From assembly GCF_002097535.1 (NCBI RefSeq), contig NZ_CP020772.1, forward strand, positions 1,240,001 to 1,304,000: a stretch of DNA of 64,000 nt. Direction: 5' to 3'. The notes under the pieces are model-generated. The model saw only the letters and a program-made list of their open reading frames with translations, ran no database searches and was not told the DNA's origin. The position numbers were made by a program, and so were the translations under genes. Shown piece after piece: positions 18,246 through 26,713 of this stretch. Positions within the stretch are counted from its first letter, which is position 1. Every line of letters begins with the position of its first letter. Source of the stretch: Halobacillus mangrovi. Lineage in GTDB: Bacteria > Bacillota > Bacilli > Bacillales > Halobacillaceae.

Positions 18246-18629
18246 ATGGCCAATGTAGACATTGTACTCGTCTCTCATAGTGAAAAGATAACCGAAGGCA
18301 TCAGGTTTTTGATAGAAGAAATGGTAGGCGGTGTATCGGTTCAGGCGGCTGGAGGCAATGAAGCAGGCGGAATTGGAACAAGTTTTGATAAAGTACAAAA
18401 CGCTTTTAAGAATGTAGGAGAAGCGGGTGCGGTGGTTTTCTATGATTTAGGAAGCTCACAGATGAATGCGGAGATGGCCATCGAAATGCTGGAGCTTGAG
18501 AATGTCCACTTGTCTAGCGCGCCTATAGTAGAAGGAGCGTATTTGGCTGCAGTTGAATCGAGTGTAGGAAAATCAGTCAATGAAATTTTGGAGGAGTTAG
18601 AAATAGAGTTTGGTAAAGTGAATTCATAA
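18246..18629 (+). CDS. dhaM: Dihydroxyacetone kinase phosphotransferase subunit DhaM
   Basis: EIIA-mannose-fold domain that passes phosphate from HPr to the ADP on DhaL. The 127 aa start MANVDIVLVSHSEKI, with the phosphoacceptor His11. GTSFDKVQNAF and VVFYDLGSSQMNAEM match the family. Only the EIIA domain is present, without fused HPr or EI domains, as usual in Firmicutes. It is the last intact gene of the operon; a decayed gene begins 4 nt after its stop. Confidence 0.95.
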   Translation: MANVDIVLVSHSEKITEGIRFLIEEMVGGVSVQAAGGNEAGGIGTSFDKVQNAFKNVGEAGAVVFYDLGSSQMNAEMAIEMLELENVHLSSAPIVEGAYLAAVESSVGKSVNEILEELEIEFGKVNS

Positions 18630-18632
18630 GCA

Positions 18633-19211
18633 GTGCTGTCTCTGTGGGTGGGAGCGCTATTACTAGTATCTCTCCTTTCTACTGATCCTGTTCAGATGAG
18701 TGACTACCGTACTCATGAGCAATATTTCGGTAAACTGGCGACGTTTGTCAGTATAGGTTTTTTACAGACGCTTGTCGTAACACTAGGAAATCTTTACGTG
18801 CTAAATATTGGAATTGCAGAGAGTGTTCCTTTTGTTTTATTTGGACTAGGGATCAGCTTTGTGTTCATGACCATTGTCTATACCCTCGTTTCCGTATTTG
18901 GAGATGTAGGGAAAGCCGCAGCAATTGTTATGCTTGTTTTGCAAATTGCTGGATCTGGCGGTACGTATCCTGTCGCGTTATTGCCTGAATTTTTCCAAAT
19001 GGTACATCCATTTCTGCCTTTTTCTTATGCGATTGACTTAATGAGAGAAGCGGTAGGTGGAATCGTAGCCGCTCGTGTAGGAACGGATCTCAAGTTTTTA
19101 GCCGTATTTGCAGCAATGATCCTGAGTGTAGGTGCTTTCTTAAAAGGACCTTTGCAGAAGGGAACCAATCAATTGATGAAGAAATCAAGAGAATCTGGAT
19201 TATTCCTTTAA
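18633..19211 (+). pseudogene. C-terminal remnant of a YhgE/Pip-family membrane protein
   Basis: 192 codons open from a GTG, without a convincing ribosome binding site, 4 nt after dhaM. The product begins inside a membrane segment (LSLWVGALLLVSLLS) and ends FLPFSYAIDLMREAVGGI... plus a Lys-rich tail, which matches the C-terminal ABC-2-like membrane part of YhgE/Pip proteins. Those proteins are usually over 600 residues with a large extracytoplasmic domain, so roughly the first two thirds are missing. The remaining frame has no internal stop, so the truncation is recent, or the fragment is translated by coupling to dhaM. Confidence 0.75.
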
Positions 19212-19219
19212 TCCCAAGA

Positions 19220-19262
19220 AACCTTCAGAACCTTTTATTAATAAAGGGCTGAAGGTTTTTTG
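19220..19262 (+). terminator. Terminator after the dha operon and YhgE remnant
   Basis: Stem AACCTTCAG / CTGAAGGTT followed by a run of T. A second small hairpin at about 19270-19296 (CCTCCAT / ATGGAGAGG) lies just past the end of ald and may serve the minus strand. Confidence 0.8.
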
Positions 19263-19303
19263 ATATAAAAGATCCCCTCCATATGAATGGAGAGGATTGA
19301 TCA

Positions 19304-20431
19304 TTACGAGTGAGCAAGCTGTTTGAATGCTTCGCGAACCGGTACATATTCATAACCAAGGTCACGAGCCACTGCTTCGTACGTCAATTTGCCGTTCACA
19401 GTGTTGACGCCTTGCTCAATCGCTGGATTTTCGATTGCTTCCGTTACACCTTTTGAAGCAATTTGGATCGCATAAGGAATCGTTACATTCGTCAAGGCAA
19501 TGGTTGCTGTTCGTGGTACAGCACCTGGGATGTTAGCGACTGCATAGTGCAACACGCCGTGTTTTTCATAAATTGGGTTGTCGTGTGTTGTGATATGATC
19601 AACCGTCTCAAAGTTACCGCCTTGATCGATGGCAACGTCTACAATGACAGAGCCTTCTTTCATCGATTTAACCATGTCTTCAGTAACAAGTTTCGGTGCT
19701 TTTGCTCCTGGAATTAATACGGCACCGATCACGAGGTCTGCTTCTTTTACAGCTTCTGCAATATTAAATGGGTTAGACATAAGCGTTTGAATGTCAGATC
19801 CGAATTGGTCATCGAGCTCACGAAGACGATCTGGATTTAAGTCAAGAATCGTTACGTGGGCCCCAAGTCCGATCGCGATTTTAGCTGCATTCGTGCCGAC
19901 GATTCCGCCGCCGATGATGACAACTTTTCCACGGGACACACCTGGTACACCGCTTAAAAGGATTCCTTTTCCGCCGTAGGATTTTTCAAGATATTGTGCA
20001 CCGACTTGTGTCGCCATGCGCCCAGCAACTTCACTCATTGGTGTAAGCAGTGGTAGTTTATTGTTTGCTGTTACCGTTTCGTAGGCAATCGCTGTCACTT
20101 CGTTTTCTAAAAGTGCTTCCGTTAGCTCTGGTTCCGCAGCCAGGTGAAGGTATGTGAATAGGATAAGTCCTTTTCGGAAGTAGCCATACTCAGCTGGAAG
20201 CGGCTCCTTCACTTTCATGACCATCTCTGCTTGAGCCCAAACATCGGAAGCGCTTTCAATGATTGTGGCACCAGCTTGTTTGTACTCTTCGTTGGTAAAA
20301 TTACTGCCCTCTCCTGCGTTCGATTCAATAAGAATTGTGTGGCCAGCTCTAATCAGGTTCACAACGCCCGATGGAGTGATCGCCACTCTGTTTTCGTTGT
20401 TTTTAATCTCTTTTGGGATTCCGATAATCAT
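19304..20431 (-). CDS. ald: Alanine dehydrogenase
   Basis: NAD-dependent interconversion of L-alanine with pyruvate and ammonia, used for alanine catabolism and in sporulation. The reading frame extends to 20542, but the protein starts [20 protein letters not shown], giving the standard 375 aa, with AAAGGTGGA upstream. Motifs: [32 protein letters not shown], the NAD fold [17 protein letters not shown], and [14 protein letters not shown]. The PucR-type regulator gene lies directly upstream with a terminator between them. Confidence 0.97.
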   Translation of the reverse strand: MIIGIPKEIKNNENRVAITPSGVVNLIRAGHTILIESNAGEGSNFTNEEYKQAGATIIESASDVWAQAEMVMKVKEPLPAEYGYFRKGLILFTYLHLAAEPELTEALLENEVTAIAYETVTANNKLPLLTPMSEVAGRMATQVGAQYLEKSYGGKGILLSGVPGVSRGKVVIIGGGIVGTNAAKIAIGLGAHVTILDLNPDRLRELDDQFGSDIQTLMSNPFNIAEAVKEADLVIGAVLIPGAKAPKLVTEDMVKSMKEGSVIVDVAIDQGGNFETVDHITTHDNPIYEKHGVLHYAVANIPGAVPRTATIALTNVTIPYAIQIASKGVTEAIENPAIEQGVNTVNGKLTYEAVARDLGYEYVPVREAFKQLAHS

Positions 20432-20518
20432 GGAAAAGGTCCACCTTTCGTTTGTTGTTTGTAACGAAAGTATAGCCTGCCTTTGTTTATTTTTGTTTAG
20501 TGAAATATGAAAAAATAA

Positions 20519-20554
20519 ACGGGAGGGTTTGTGTAAAATCACAAACTCTCCCGT
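20519..20554 (-). terminator. Terminator of the ald regulator gene
   Basis: ACGGGAGGGTTTGTG / CACAAACTCTCCCGT pair over 15 bp with one mismatch and a 6-nt loop. On the minus strand it runs into TTTATTTTTT. It includes the last codons of the regulator and separates it from ald. Confidence 0.85.
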
Positions 20555-21789
20555 TCGTTTTCTTCGATTAATAAATCTAAGTAAAGCGTGGTTTTCTGAT
20601 TCGCATCCTTAAAATCTACGTTTCCGATTTCTTTGATCCGTTTTAGTCGGTAATTTAATGTATTTGTATGAATGTGCATATGCGCAGCGGCTTTATGAAC
20701 ATTGCTGTTCTGTTGTAAAAACACGCGTAGTGTTTCTAAAAGCATGGACTTATTCTTGGCATCATAGTTACGGATTTTTTCAATTGTGTCATTCCGATAG
20801 TTTTCCTGTTTTTGAAGAGCAGACAGCTCGTTGATGAATTGGTAAACGCCAAGATCCTGATAACTGTCGACATCGGCGAGCGGCTTAGGGTATTCTTCTT
20901 TCAGTTCAAGTACTTTCAATGCCTGTTTATAGCTTGAGCTAATAGCATCGGGGCTATCGTAGATGAGACCAAAAGCAGCCCGCATATCCTCAAAATCCAG
21001 GCGCTCTTTCATTTTTTGAGTAAAATCACGAATGAATGTCTGACTGACTTCTGCCGCATCGACTTTATTATTTGTACGAACTAACAAGATCAGTTGTTTA
21101 TCATCAAAAAGACGTGTCACGACGCGCGTTTGATGCAGCGTTTCTGTGAGGTAGTAGGCATGGCGCTCAACGGATTGGCTCATTTCTTCAGTAAATTCAA
21201 AAACAGCAACACAAAGCTGACCTTCAAGTGAGAGATCAAATCGCTTTGCGTGGCGATTGATTTCCGTTTTATGACGTAACGTGCCCGTTAAAAGCTGCCA
21301 GAAAAACTCCTTTTGATTCTCTTCGGTTTTTCTTTTTTTAGCTTGCTGGCGAAGCAAGTGGTGGCTGACCAGCTGTGAAGCATCTTTCATCTGCTGCAAG
21401 TGGTGAGCGTCTATTGGTATATCGTTCGTTTGTGCCCAGATGAAGCCAAGGATTTCTTTATTTTTACGAACGGCAATGGCCACACGGTTTCCAAGCCCAA
21501 TCTCACTAATTTTATCGATTACGATCGGTTCGCTGCTTTCAAATAGATGAGACATGATGCCCTGCTTCCAAAGTCCATTGACGACGTGTTCAGGAACTTT
21601 CCTTCGCATGATCGTGGCGGTACGTGCATCATCCACATTGGTTTCGTGTTTGCTGTAAGACACGATCCGATGGTTGGCGTCCTCTATCGTTACCGGACAG
21701 CCTAAGTTTTCGGCGATGCGATCCGCTAATCCTTCCGGTGAGTCGAATAAGTCTTTGAAAGAGTTGTTTGGATGTAGGGAATGACTCAT
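20539..21789 (-). CDS. adeR: PucR/CdaR-family transcriptional regulator, AdeR-like
   Basis: 416 residues. The N-terminal half is a GAF-like sensing region (about 10-150, [20 protein letters not shown]...); the middle is a GGDEF-like PucR domain (about 170-310, [14 protein letters not shown]...AFGLIYDSP); the C-terminus is the PucR helix-turn-helix ([26 protein letters not shown]). In Bacillus subtilis the homologous AdeR activates ald, and the gene here lies immediately upstream of ald on the same strand. The ATG has GAAGGAGC at 7 nt. Alanine as inducer is inferred from context. Confidence 0.88.
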   Translation of the reverse strand: MSHSLHPNNSFKDLFDSPEGLADRIAENLGCPVTIEDANHRIVSYSKHETNVDDARTATIMRRKVPEHVVNGLWKQGIMSHLFESSEPIVIDKISEIGLGNRVAIAVRKNKEILGFIWAQTNDIPIDAHHLQQMKDASQLVSHHLLRQQAKKRKTEENQKEFFWQLLTGTLRHKTEINRHAKRFDLSLEGQLCVAVFEFTEEMSQSVERHAYYLTETLHQTRVVTRLFDDKQLILLVRTNNKVDAAEVSQTFIRDFTQKMKERLDFEDMRAAFGLIYDSPDAISSSYKQALKVLELKEEYPKPLADVDSYQDLGVYQFINELSALQKQENYRNDTIEKIRNYDAKNKSMLLETLRVFLQQNSNVHKAAAHMHIHTNTLNYRLKRIKEIGNVDFKDANQKTTLYLDLLIEENERESL

Positions 21790-21929
21790 AGCTGTCGCTC
21801 CTTCAGGTTCAAGTTAGCCTTATTTTATCATTGTTTTCGGCCAAGGGGCATCCCCTTTTTGCTTGATAAGAATCCAGAAAATTGCCATAATTAGCTTTAA
21901 GTAAACGCATAAGGAAAGGGGAGAAGACA

Positions 21930-22688
21930 ATGAAGTACCTCCGTTATAAAAAAGATGGGGACGTTTGTTTTGGTGTATTGGAAGACGATCGGGTGACGAA
22001 ACTAGATGGAAATTACATAGAAGGGACTGCAGAGAAGACGTCTGTCACGCTAGGTTTGGAAGAGGCGACGATTTTGCCGCCTGTGGATGCAGGTCAGGTG
22101 ATCGGGATCGGATTGAACTATGCTCTCCATGCAGAGGAGCAAGGAAAGCCATTGCCTGATGAGCCAATGATGTTCATGGTCTCTCCGAGCTCTGTGATTG
22201 GGGAAGGTGAAGAGATTGTCCTGCCGACATTAGACCACCGAATTGATTATGAAGCTGAGCTTGCCATCGTGATTGGCAAAGAAGCAAAAGATCTTTCCAG
22301 AGAGAATGCACTCTCTTATGTTTTCGGCTACACATGCGGGAATGACGTGTCTGATCGTCATTTGCAGAAGAAAGATGGACAGTATACGAGAGCGAAATCC
22401 TATGCTACTTTCAAACCGCTTGGTCCTGTCATTGAGACGGAGTTGAATCCGAATGACGTGGGGATCAGCCTAACGTTGAATGGAGAAACGAAGCAGGAAT
22501 CAAGGACGTCCGATTTAATTCATACGGTTGAAGATGTACTTATGGAAATAACAGCAGTGATGACGCTTAAACCTGGCGACGTCATATTAACAGGAACACC
22601 GTCTGGCGTAGGCCCGTTGTCACCAGGAGATCAGGTGGAAGTAGAGATTGAAGGAATCGGCAAATTAACGAACCACGTTCAAAAATAA
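21930..22688 (+). CDS. Fumarylacetoacetate hydrolase family protein
   Basis: 252 residues of the FAH superfamily (HpaG, acylpyruvate hydrolase and oxaloacetate decarboxylase relatives), which cleave or isomerise 2-oxo acids using a divalent metal. Motifs: GIGLNYALHAEEQGKPLPDEPMMF, the metal ligands in IDYEAELAIVIGKEA, GYTCGNDVSDRHLQKKDGQYTRAKS, and LKPGDVILTGTPSGVGPL. AAAGGGGAG precedes the ATG. It is followed by a strong terminator, so it is monocistronic. The specific substrate cannot be determined from this sequence, because FAH family members share these motifs. Confidence 0.88.
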   Translation: MKYLRYKKDGDVCFGVLEDDRVTKLDGNYIEGTAEKTSVTLGLEEATILPPVDAGQVIGIGLNYALHAEEQGKPLPDEPMMFMVSPSSVIGEGEEIVLPTLDHRIDYEAELAIVIGKEAKDLSRENALSYVFGYTCGNDVSDRHLQKKDGQYTRAKSYATFKPLGPVIETELNPNDVGISLTLNGETKQESRTSDLIHTVEDVLMEITAVMTLKPGDVILTGTPSGVGPLSPGDQVEVEIEGIGKLTNHVQK

Positions 22689-22692
22689 AAGG

Positions 22693-22733
22693 AAGCCGGA
22701 GCAACCTAGCGCATAGGTGCCTCCGGCTTTTTT
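22693..22733 (+). terminator. Rho-independent terminator after the FAH gene
   Basis: AAGCCGGAG / CTCCGGCTT with an inner ACCTA / TAGGT stem, followed by TTTTTTT. Confidence 0.92.
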
Positions 22734-22767
22734 TGTGGTTTAGTGTAAAAACCCCTAAACACCCTCC

Positions 22768-22824
22768 CCTCAGGTCATCCATTAATTTCCACCTCAGGTC
22801 ATCCAGATTTTGGATGACCTGAGG
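22768..22824. repeat. CCTCAGG palindrome, copy 1, with an extra half copy
   Basis: A full palindrome occupies 22792-22824 (arms CCTCAGGTCATCCA / TGGATGACCTGAGG, centre GATTT). A detached left arm, CCTCAGGTCATCCA, lies at 22768-22781, so the left arm is duplicated in direct orientation 24 bp apart. The element lies about 60 nt after a terminator and about 80 nt before purU. It belongs to a family with six copies in this window. Confidence 0.93.
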
Positions 22825-22902
22825 ATCCAGGATATGGTTTTTCTTTATAATTAGGGTACACTCCTCTATAATTGGGGCAACACTGAGGAAAGGTGATGTT
22901 TT

Positions 22903-23793
22903 ATGAATAACCAACAAATACAGCAATACCTGACCACCAACCAAAATAGAGCACGACTCCTTGTCAGCTGTCCGGATCAGCCGGGGATCGTTTCGGCTAT
23001 CTCTACGCTATTAAGAGATCATGGAGCCAATATTGTGGAATCAAGCCAGTATACCACCCACCCTGTAGAAGGCACCTTTTTCTTGCGTATCGTTTTTGAA
23101 GCAAACGATATGAAGGCGAAAGAAAATGAAATTAGAGATGCGATCACTTCTGTTGGAGAGGAATTCTCCATGCAGTGGCGCTTGAACTTTTTACACGAAT
23201 TGAAGAAGACCGCGATCTTTGCTTCGAAAGATACCACTTGTCTTCGTGAGTTGTTGTATGAGTGGGAAAGCGGCGATCTTGTCACAGATATATCTCTCGT
23301 TATCAGTAACCATGAAACAGGTCGTGAGCTGGTTGAATCATTCGGCATTCCTTTTTACTACATACCAGCGAATAAAGATATCCGTAAAGAAGTCGAGGCG
23401 AAACAGCTTGAGCTGATGGAGGAGTACGACATTGATCTGATCGTTCTTGCACGGTACATGCAGATCCTTACACCGAAGTTTGTTGCGACCTACCCTTCAA
23501 GCATTATCAATATCCACCACTCGTTTTTGCCGGCATTCGTCGGAGCAAGCCCTCACAAGCGAGCTTATGATCGCGGCGTGAAGTTGATCGGCGCAACCTC
23601 TCACTACGTGACCGATGATTTAGATGAAGGACCGATTATCGAGCAAGACGTCATTCGTGTCGATCACCGAAATAATGTTTCCGATTTGAAAAAGAAAGGT
23701 CGTTTAATTGAACGTAGTGTCCTGGCACGCGGAGTGAAGTGGCACCTTGAAGACCGTGTGATTGTGCATGAAAATAAAACGATCGTTTTCTAA
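22903..23793 (+). CDS. purU: Formyltetrahydrofolate deformylase
   Basis: Hydrolyses 10-formyl-THF to formate and THF, balancing one-carbon pools. 296 residues: an N-terminal ACT domain (about 16-95, RLLVSCPDQPGIVSAISTLLRDHGANIVESSQ) and a C-terminal formyltransferase-fold domain (about 100-290). The catalytic region reads INIHHSFLPAFVGASPHKRAY followed by GVKLIGATSHYVTDDLDEGPII, with the Asn/His/Asp triad positions kept. The upstream GAGGAAAGGTG supports the ATG. pcp follows after 12 nt, so co-transcription is likely. I see no purine or folate riboswitch upstream. Confidence 0.96.
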   Translation: MNNQQIQQYLTTNQNRARLLVSCPDQPGIVSAISTLLRDHGANIVESSQYTTHPVEGTFFLRIVFEANDMKAKENEIRDAITSVGEEFSMQWRLNFLHELKKTAIFASKDTTCLRELLYEWESGDLVTDISLVISNHETGRELVESFGIPFYYIPANKDIRKEVEAKQLELMEEYDIDLIVLARYMQILTPKFVATYPSSIINIHHSFLPAFVGASPHKRAYDRGVKLIGATSHYVTDDLDEGPIIEQDVIRVDHRNNVSDLKKKGRLIERSVLARGVKWHLEDRVIVHENKTIVF

Positions 23794-23805
23794 AAGGAGG
23801 ATTGA

Positions 23806-24408
23806 ATGAAGAAGCTTCTATTGACCGGGTTTGAACCCTTTCTCGACTTTTCCATTAATCCTACTCAGCAAATCGTCCGGGATTTAGACGGGGAAAGGAT
23901 CAATGATTTTGTAGTTAGTGGAAAAGTCTTAAGCGTTGATTATAAAAAATCAGGGGAAGAGCTTCTTCGGTATATTGAAGAAATGCAACCTGATGCCGTG
24001 GTTTCACTCGGATTAGCTGCAGGTCGTCACAAAATCACTCCTGAGCGGATCGCCATCAATTGTGATGAAAGCAAAGAAAAAGACAATCGGGGAAACACTC
24101 CTTCTGGTAGAGCCATTATTGAAAGTGGACCTGATGGCATTTTTTCAACATTACCGATTCAAGAAATCGTAGATCAGTTAAATTCAGCTGGATTGCCTGC
24201 AGAAATTTCAAATACAGCTGGAACCTACCTGTGTAACCACGTGATGTATCAAGGACTTTACTACTTTCAGAAGCTAGAGCTGGAGGTTCCTTGCGGGTTC
24301 GTCCATATGCCGGTGTCTCATGAGCTGGCTGTGGAGCATCGCGGCTTACCCAGTTGGTCACAGGGCGATTTGACGGATGCCGTGAAACAAATTATTTATG
24401 TCTTATAA
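23806..24408 (+). CDS. pcp: Pyrrolidone-carboxylate peptidase
   Basis: Cysteine peptidase (family C15) that removes N-terminal pyroglutamate. 200 aa. Active-site regions are ERIAINCDE (Glu), AGTYLCNHVMYQGL (Cys) and GFVHMPVSHE (His), and the N-terminal LLTGFEPFLDFSINPTQQIV is typical. AAAGGAGG precedes the ATG. The cytoplasmic enzyme probably serves peptide catabolism. It shares its transcript with purU, an unrelated function, and is followed by a terminator. Confidence 0.96.
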   Translation: MKKLLLTGFEPFLDFSINPTQQIVRDLDGERINDFVVSGKVLSVDYKKSGEELLRYIEEMQPDAVVSLGLAAGRHKITPERIAINCDESKEKDNRGNTPSGRAIIESGPDGIFSTLPIQEIVDQLNSAGLPAEISNTAGTYLCNHVMYQGLYYFQKLELEVPCGFVHMPVSHELAVEHRGLPSWSQGDLTDAVKQIIYVL

Positions 24409-24411
24409 TGG

Positions 24412-24443
24412 AAGCCTCTGAGTTGAGAGATTCGGAGGCTTTT
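24412..24443 (+). terminator. Terminator after pcp
   Basis: AAGCCTC / GAGGCTT stem followed by TTTAGT. Moderate T-run. Confidence 0.75.
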
Positions 24444-24505
24444 AGTATAAATCTTATTACCTCTTTCCATACTGGTTAGTAGATTAGGATAAAAGAGGTG
24501 CTCTC

Positions 24506-24619
24506 GTGATTAAGAGAATTGTGCTAACCATTCTTCCGATAATATATTTGATCCTCATTTGGATACAGTCGAGTCATTCAATTGATGAAATCAAGAGGTT
24601 CATAGGTGTTCAACCATGA
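24506..24619 (+). CDS. Short ORF: N-terminal helix of a VanZ-like protein
   Basis: A 37-codon GTG-started frame with AAAAGAGGTG at good spacing. The peptide (MIKRIVLTILPIIYLILIWIQ then SSHSIDEIKR) is the first transmembrane helix and the W-x-Q-S-S-H motif that normally begin VanZ-like proteins. It ends at an ATGA overlap with the next frame, which carries the remaining helices. Either the gene is split by a frameshift, or two coupled peptides are made. Too short for routine gene calling. Confidence 0.6.
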   Translation: MIKRIVLTILPIIYLILIWIQSSHSIDEIKRFIGVQP

Positions 24620-24912
24620 GTATAAACATGATGCTTGAAAGCCTGCATGTGGTGGAATTTGCGTTTCTTTATCTATTAATTGTGAGTGCTCTAGTTGTAA
24701 ATCGGCGGTTTTCTAAATCTACCAATTTTCTTGCCGCTATTCTTGCGATGGTTTACGGCCTTGTGGATGAAATCCATCAACTCTATGTAGTCGACAGATC
24801 TTTTACCTTCATAGACTTAGCAAAGGATTGGTTGGGTGTTTGGATTACCTGGTTGTTTGTCTATCAGATTCATTTTAAAGAGAAAAAGGAATCGGCTCCG
24901 GCTGATGCGTAG
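24616..24912 (+). CDS. VanZ-like protein, C-terminal part
   Basis: 98 residues with about three helices. HVVEFAFLYLLIVSALV, MVYGLVDEIHQLYVVDRSFTFIDLAKDWLGVW contains the VanZ-family signature (D-E-x-H-Q, then R-S-x-x-x-x-D-x-x-x-D). The usual first helix is encoded by the 37-codon frame just upstream, in the -1 frame, with an ATGA overlap. No ribosome binding site of its own is evident, so translation would rely on coupling or frameshifting. Function of VanZ-like proteins outside glycopeptide resistance clusters is unknown. Confidence 0.75.
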   Translation: MSINMMLESLHVVEFAFLYLLIVSALVVNRRFSKSTNFLAAILAMVYGLVDEIHQLYVVDRSFTFIDLAKDWLGVWITWLFVYQIHFKEKKESAPADA

Positions 24913-24943
24913 GCTGTCTTCCTGAAAGATAGTCTATTTTTTT
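24910..24943 (+). terminator. Terminator of the VanZ-like gene
   Basis: TAGGCTGTCTT / AAGATAGTCTA (with G-U pairs) followed by TTTTTTT; it starts at the stop codon. Confidence 0.8.
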
Positions 24944-24947
24944 GTGA

Positions 24948-24962
24948 AATTATCTGAAAAAT
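24948..24962 (+). promoter_or_regulatory. CodY-like box, distal
   Basis: AATTATCTGAAAAAT differs at 2 of 15 positions from the CodY consensus AATTTTCWGAAAATT. It is 107 nt before the peptide-binding protein gene. Confidence 0.55.
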
Positions 24963-25036
24963 AAATTGTATATTCGTGTTTGGTCACATATCATCACGAT
25001 TCGATCTTTTATACAATTAATTTACTGTATTTTTTA

Positions 25037-25051
25037 AATTTACTGATAATT
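25037..25051 (+). promoter_or_regulatory. CodY-like box, proximal
   Basis: AATTTACTGATAATT differs at 2 of 15 positions from the CodY consensus and lies just before the ribosome binding site. Two such boxes fit repression in amino-acid-rich medium, as known for dpp in Bacillus subtilis. Confidence 0.55.
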
Positions 25052-25068
25052 TTAAGAGGAGGAACAAG

Positions 25069-26631
25069 ATGAAGAAACGTTATTGGGTATTACTACTCGT
25101 CATTTTCACAATGGTTCTATCCGGATGTCAGGATCCTACAAAGACAAGTAGTTCCGGGAATGAAGAGGGAGGAGAGTCTGCTTCTGGTGGTGAAGGGGGT
25201 ACGTTGACCATCACCGACCTTACGGATGCACAAAGCTTGGACCCTCACACAGTGACGGACGCGGCTTCTATGCGGTATATCGAGAATATGTATAATACGT
25301 TGTTCCGTTATAAGGCTGATGCTTATGGGGAAGTTGAAGGAGAGCTTGTGAAAGATTACAAAGTCTCTGAAGACGGAAAAACGTACACATTCACACTCCA
25401 CGAAGGGGTGAAATTCCACAATGGTGATAAACTGACGTCAGAAGATGTGAAGTATTCTATTGAACGGATAATTGATAGTGAAGTGAGAAAAGCTCAGTTC
25501 GATGCGCTGGAAAGTATTGAGACTCCATCTGAAACGGAGGTTGTTGTGACACTGAGTAAGCCGGTAGCACCATTCGTAACGTTTCTTGCAAATCCAATGA
25601 ATGCGATCGTAAATCAGACGATTGTTGAAGAGAATGATGGAGATCTATCCAACGCGGATGCGGGAAGCGGTGCTTTTCAACTAGTCAAGTGGACGAAGGA
25701 CCAGGAAATGGTGCTTGAGAAATTCGAAGATTACTATAAAGAAGATTTACCATACTTAGATAAAGTTGTTTGGCGTTCAATTCCAGATGAAACGGCTCGT
25801 TCGACAGCCATTCGTAATGGAGAAATCGATATTATTTTGCAAGCGGAACCAAAAGACATCGAACTCATGGAAAAAGCTGAAGGTGTTAATGTTGAGAGTG
25901 TTCCAGGAACGTATTGGGAGTACATTGGACTGAATACGGATGAAGGACCGCTGGCAGAGAAGAAAGTCCGTCAGGCGATTGCCTGGGCGACTGATCGCGG
26001 TGCTATTAATGAAGCAGTTAAATTCGGAAAAGCCTCTCCACTTCTAAGTGGTAATATTCCTGAAAATCACTGGGCTCATTTAGAAGAAGAGATTTATCCA
26101 GAACCGGATCTTGAAAAAGCGAAGCAATTGCTTGAAGAAGCAGGTTATGGTGACGGGTTAGATCTGAAGATGAAGGTGGGTACGAACCAATATCAAATCG
26201 ATGCGGCGCAAGTGATCAAGCAACAGTTGAAAGAAGTAGGGATCAATGTTGAAGTCGTCTCTCAAGAGAAAAGTGTCTTCTTTGAAGCTCTAGGCTCTGG
26301 TGACTTTGAAATGACAGTTGTCGGCTGGGTCGGTTTTGTCGATCCAGATGAGTTCTTGTACAACATATTCCACACGGATGGCAAGTACAATCAGCAAAAT
26401 TACTCTAATCCTGAAGTAGACAAGCTGCTTGAACAAGGCCGTGCAGAAATGGATCAAGAGAAGCGTAAGGAAATCTATGACCAAGCTCAAAAAATCATTG
26501 CTGAAGATGCACCAATGGTCTTCCTTTATGCAAACCCGCATATTTCAGCAATTCGTGAGCGAGTCAAAGGCTTTGAAGTGGCTCCTACTGTAACGACTAA
26601 ATCACTTGAAAAAACGAAAATCGAAGAATAA
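25069..26631 (+). CDS. Peptide ABC transporter substrate-binding lipoprotein (OppA/DppE family)
   Basis: 520 residues. The lipoprotein signal ends MVLSGCQ (Cys near 20), followed by a Ser/Gly/Glu-rich linker. SBP family 5 features: LDPHTVTDAASMRYIENMYNTLFRY, YTFTLHEGVKFHNGDKLTSEDVKYSIER, GSGAFQLVKW, VRQAIAWATDRGAI, and NYSNPEVDKLLEQGR. The strongly acidic surface is typical of salt-adapted Bacillaceae. AGAGGAGGAACA precedes the ATG. First gene of a transporter operon with permeases, two ATPases, DUF1028, a regulator and an amidohydrolase. The peptide specificity is unknown. Confidence 0.93.
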   Translation: MKKRYWVLLLVIFTMVLSGCQDPTKTSSSGNEEGGESASGGEGGTLTITDLTDAQSLDPHTVTDAASMRYIENMYNTLFRYKADAYGEVEGELVKDYKVSEDGKTYTFTLHEGVKFHNGDKLTSEDVKYSIERIIDSEVRKAQFDALESIETPSETEVVVTLSKPVAPFVTFLANPMNAIVNQTIVEENDGDLSNADAGSGAFQLVKWTKDQEMVLEKFEDYYKEDLPYLDKVVWRSIPDETARSTAIRNGEIDIILQAEPKDIELMEKAEGVNVESVPGTYWEYIGLNTDEGPLAEKKVRQAIAWATDRGAINEAVKFGKASPLLSGNIPENHWAHLEEEIYPEPDLEKAKQLLEEAGYGDGLDLKMKVGTNQYQIDAAQVIKQQLKEVGINVEVVSQEKSVFFEALGSGDFEMTVVGWVGFVDPDEFLYNIFHTDGKYNQQNYSNPEVDKLLEQGRAEMDQEKRKEIYDQAQKIIAEDAPMVFLYANPHISAIRERVKGFEVAPTVTTKSLEKTKIEE

Positions 26632-26640
26632 GAAAAGGGG

Positions 26641-26672
26641 AAAAGCGACCTTGACTTAAGGCCGCTTTTTCC
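26641..26672 (+). terminator. Intercistronic hairpin after the peptide-binding protein
   Basis: AAAAGCGACCTT / AAGGCCGCTTTT (one mismatch) followed by TTTTTCCTT. Like the tctC hairpin, it probably limits read-through so that the receptor exceeds the permease. Confidence 0.72.
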
Positions 26673-26713
26673 TTCATCCATAGCCATTCTACTGTGCGGG
26701 AGGGAGAAATAAG

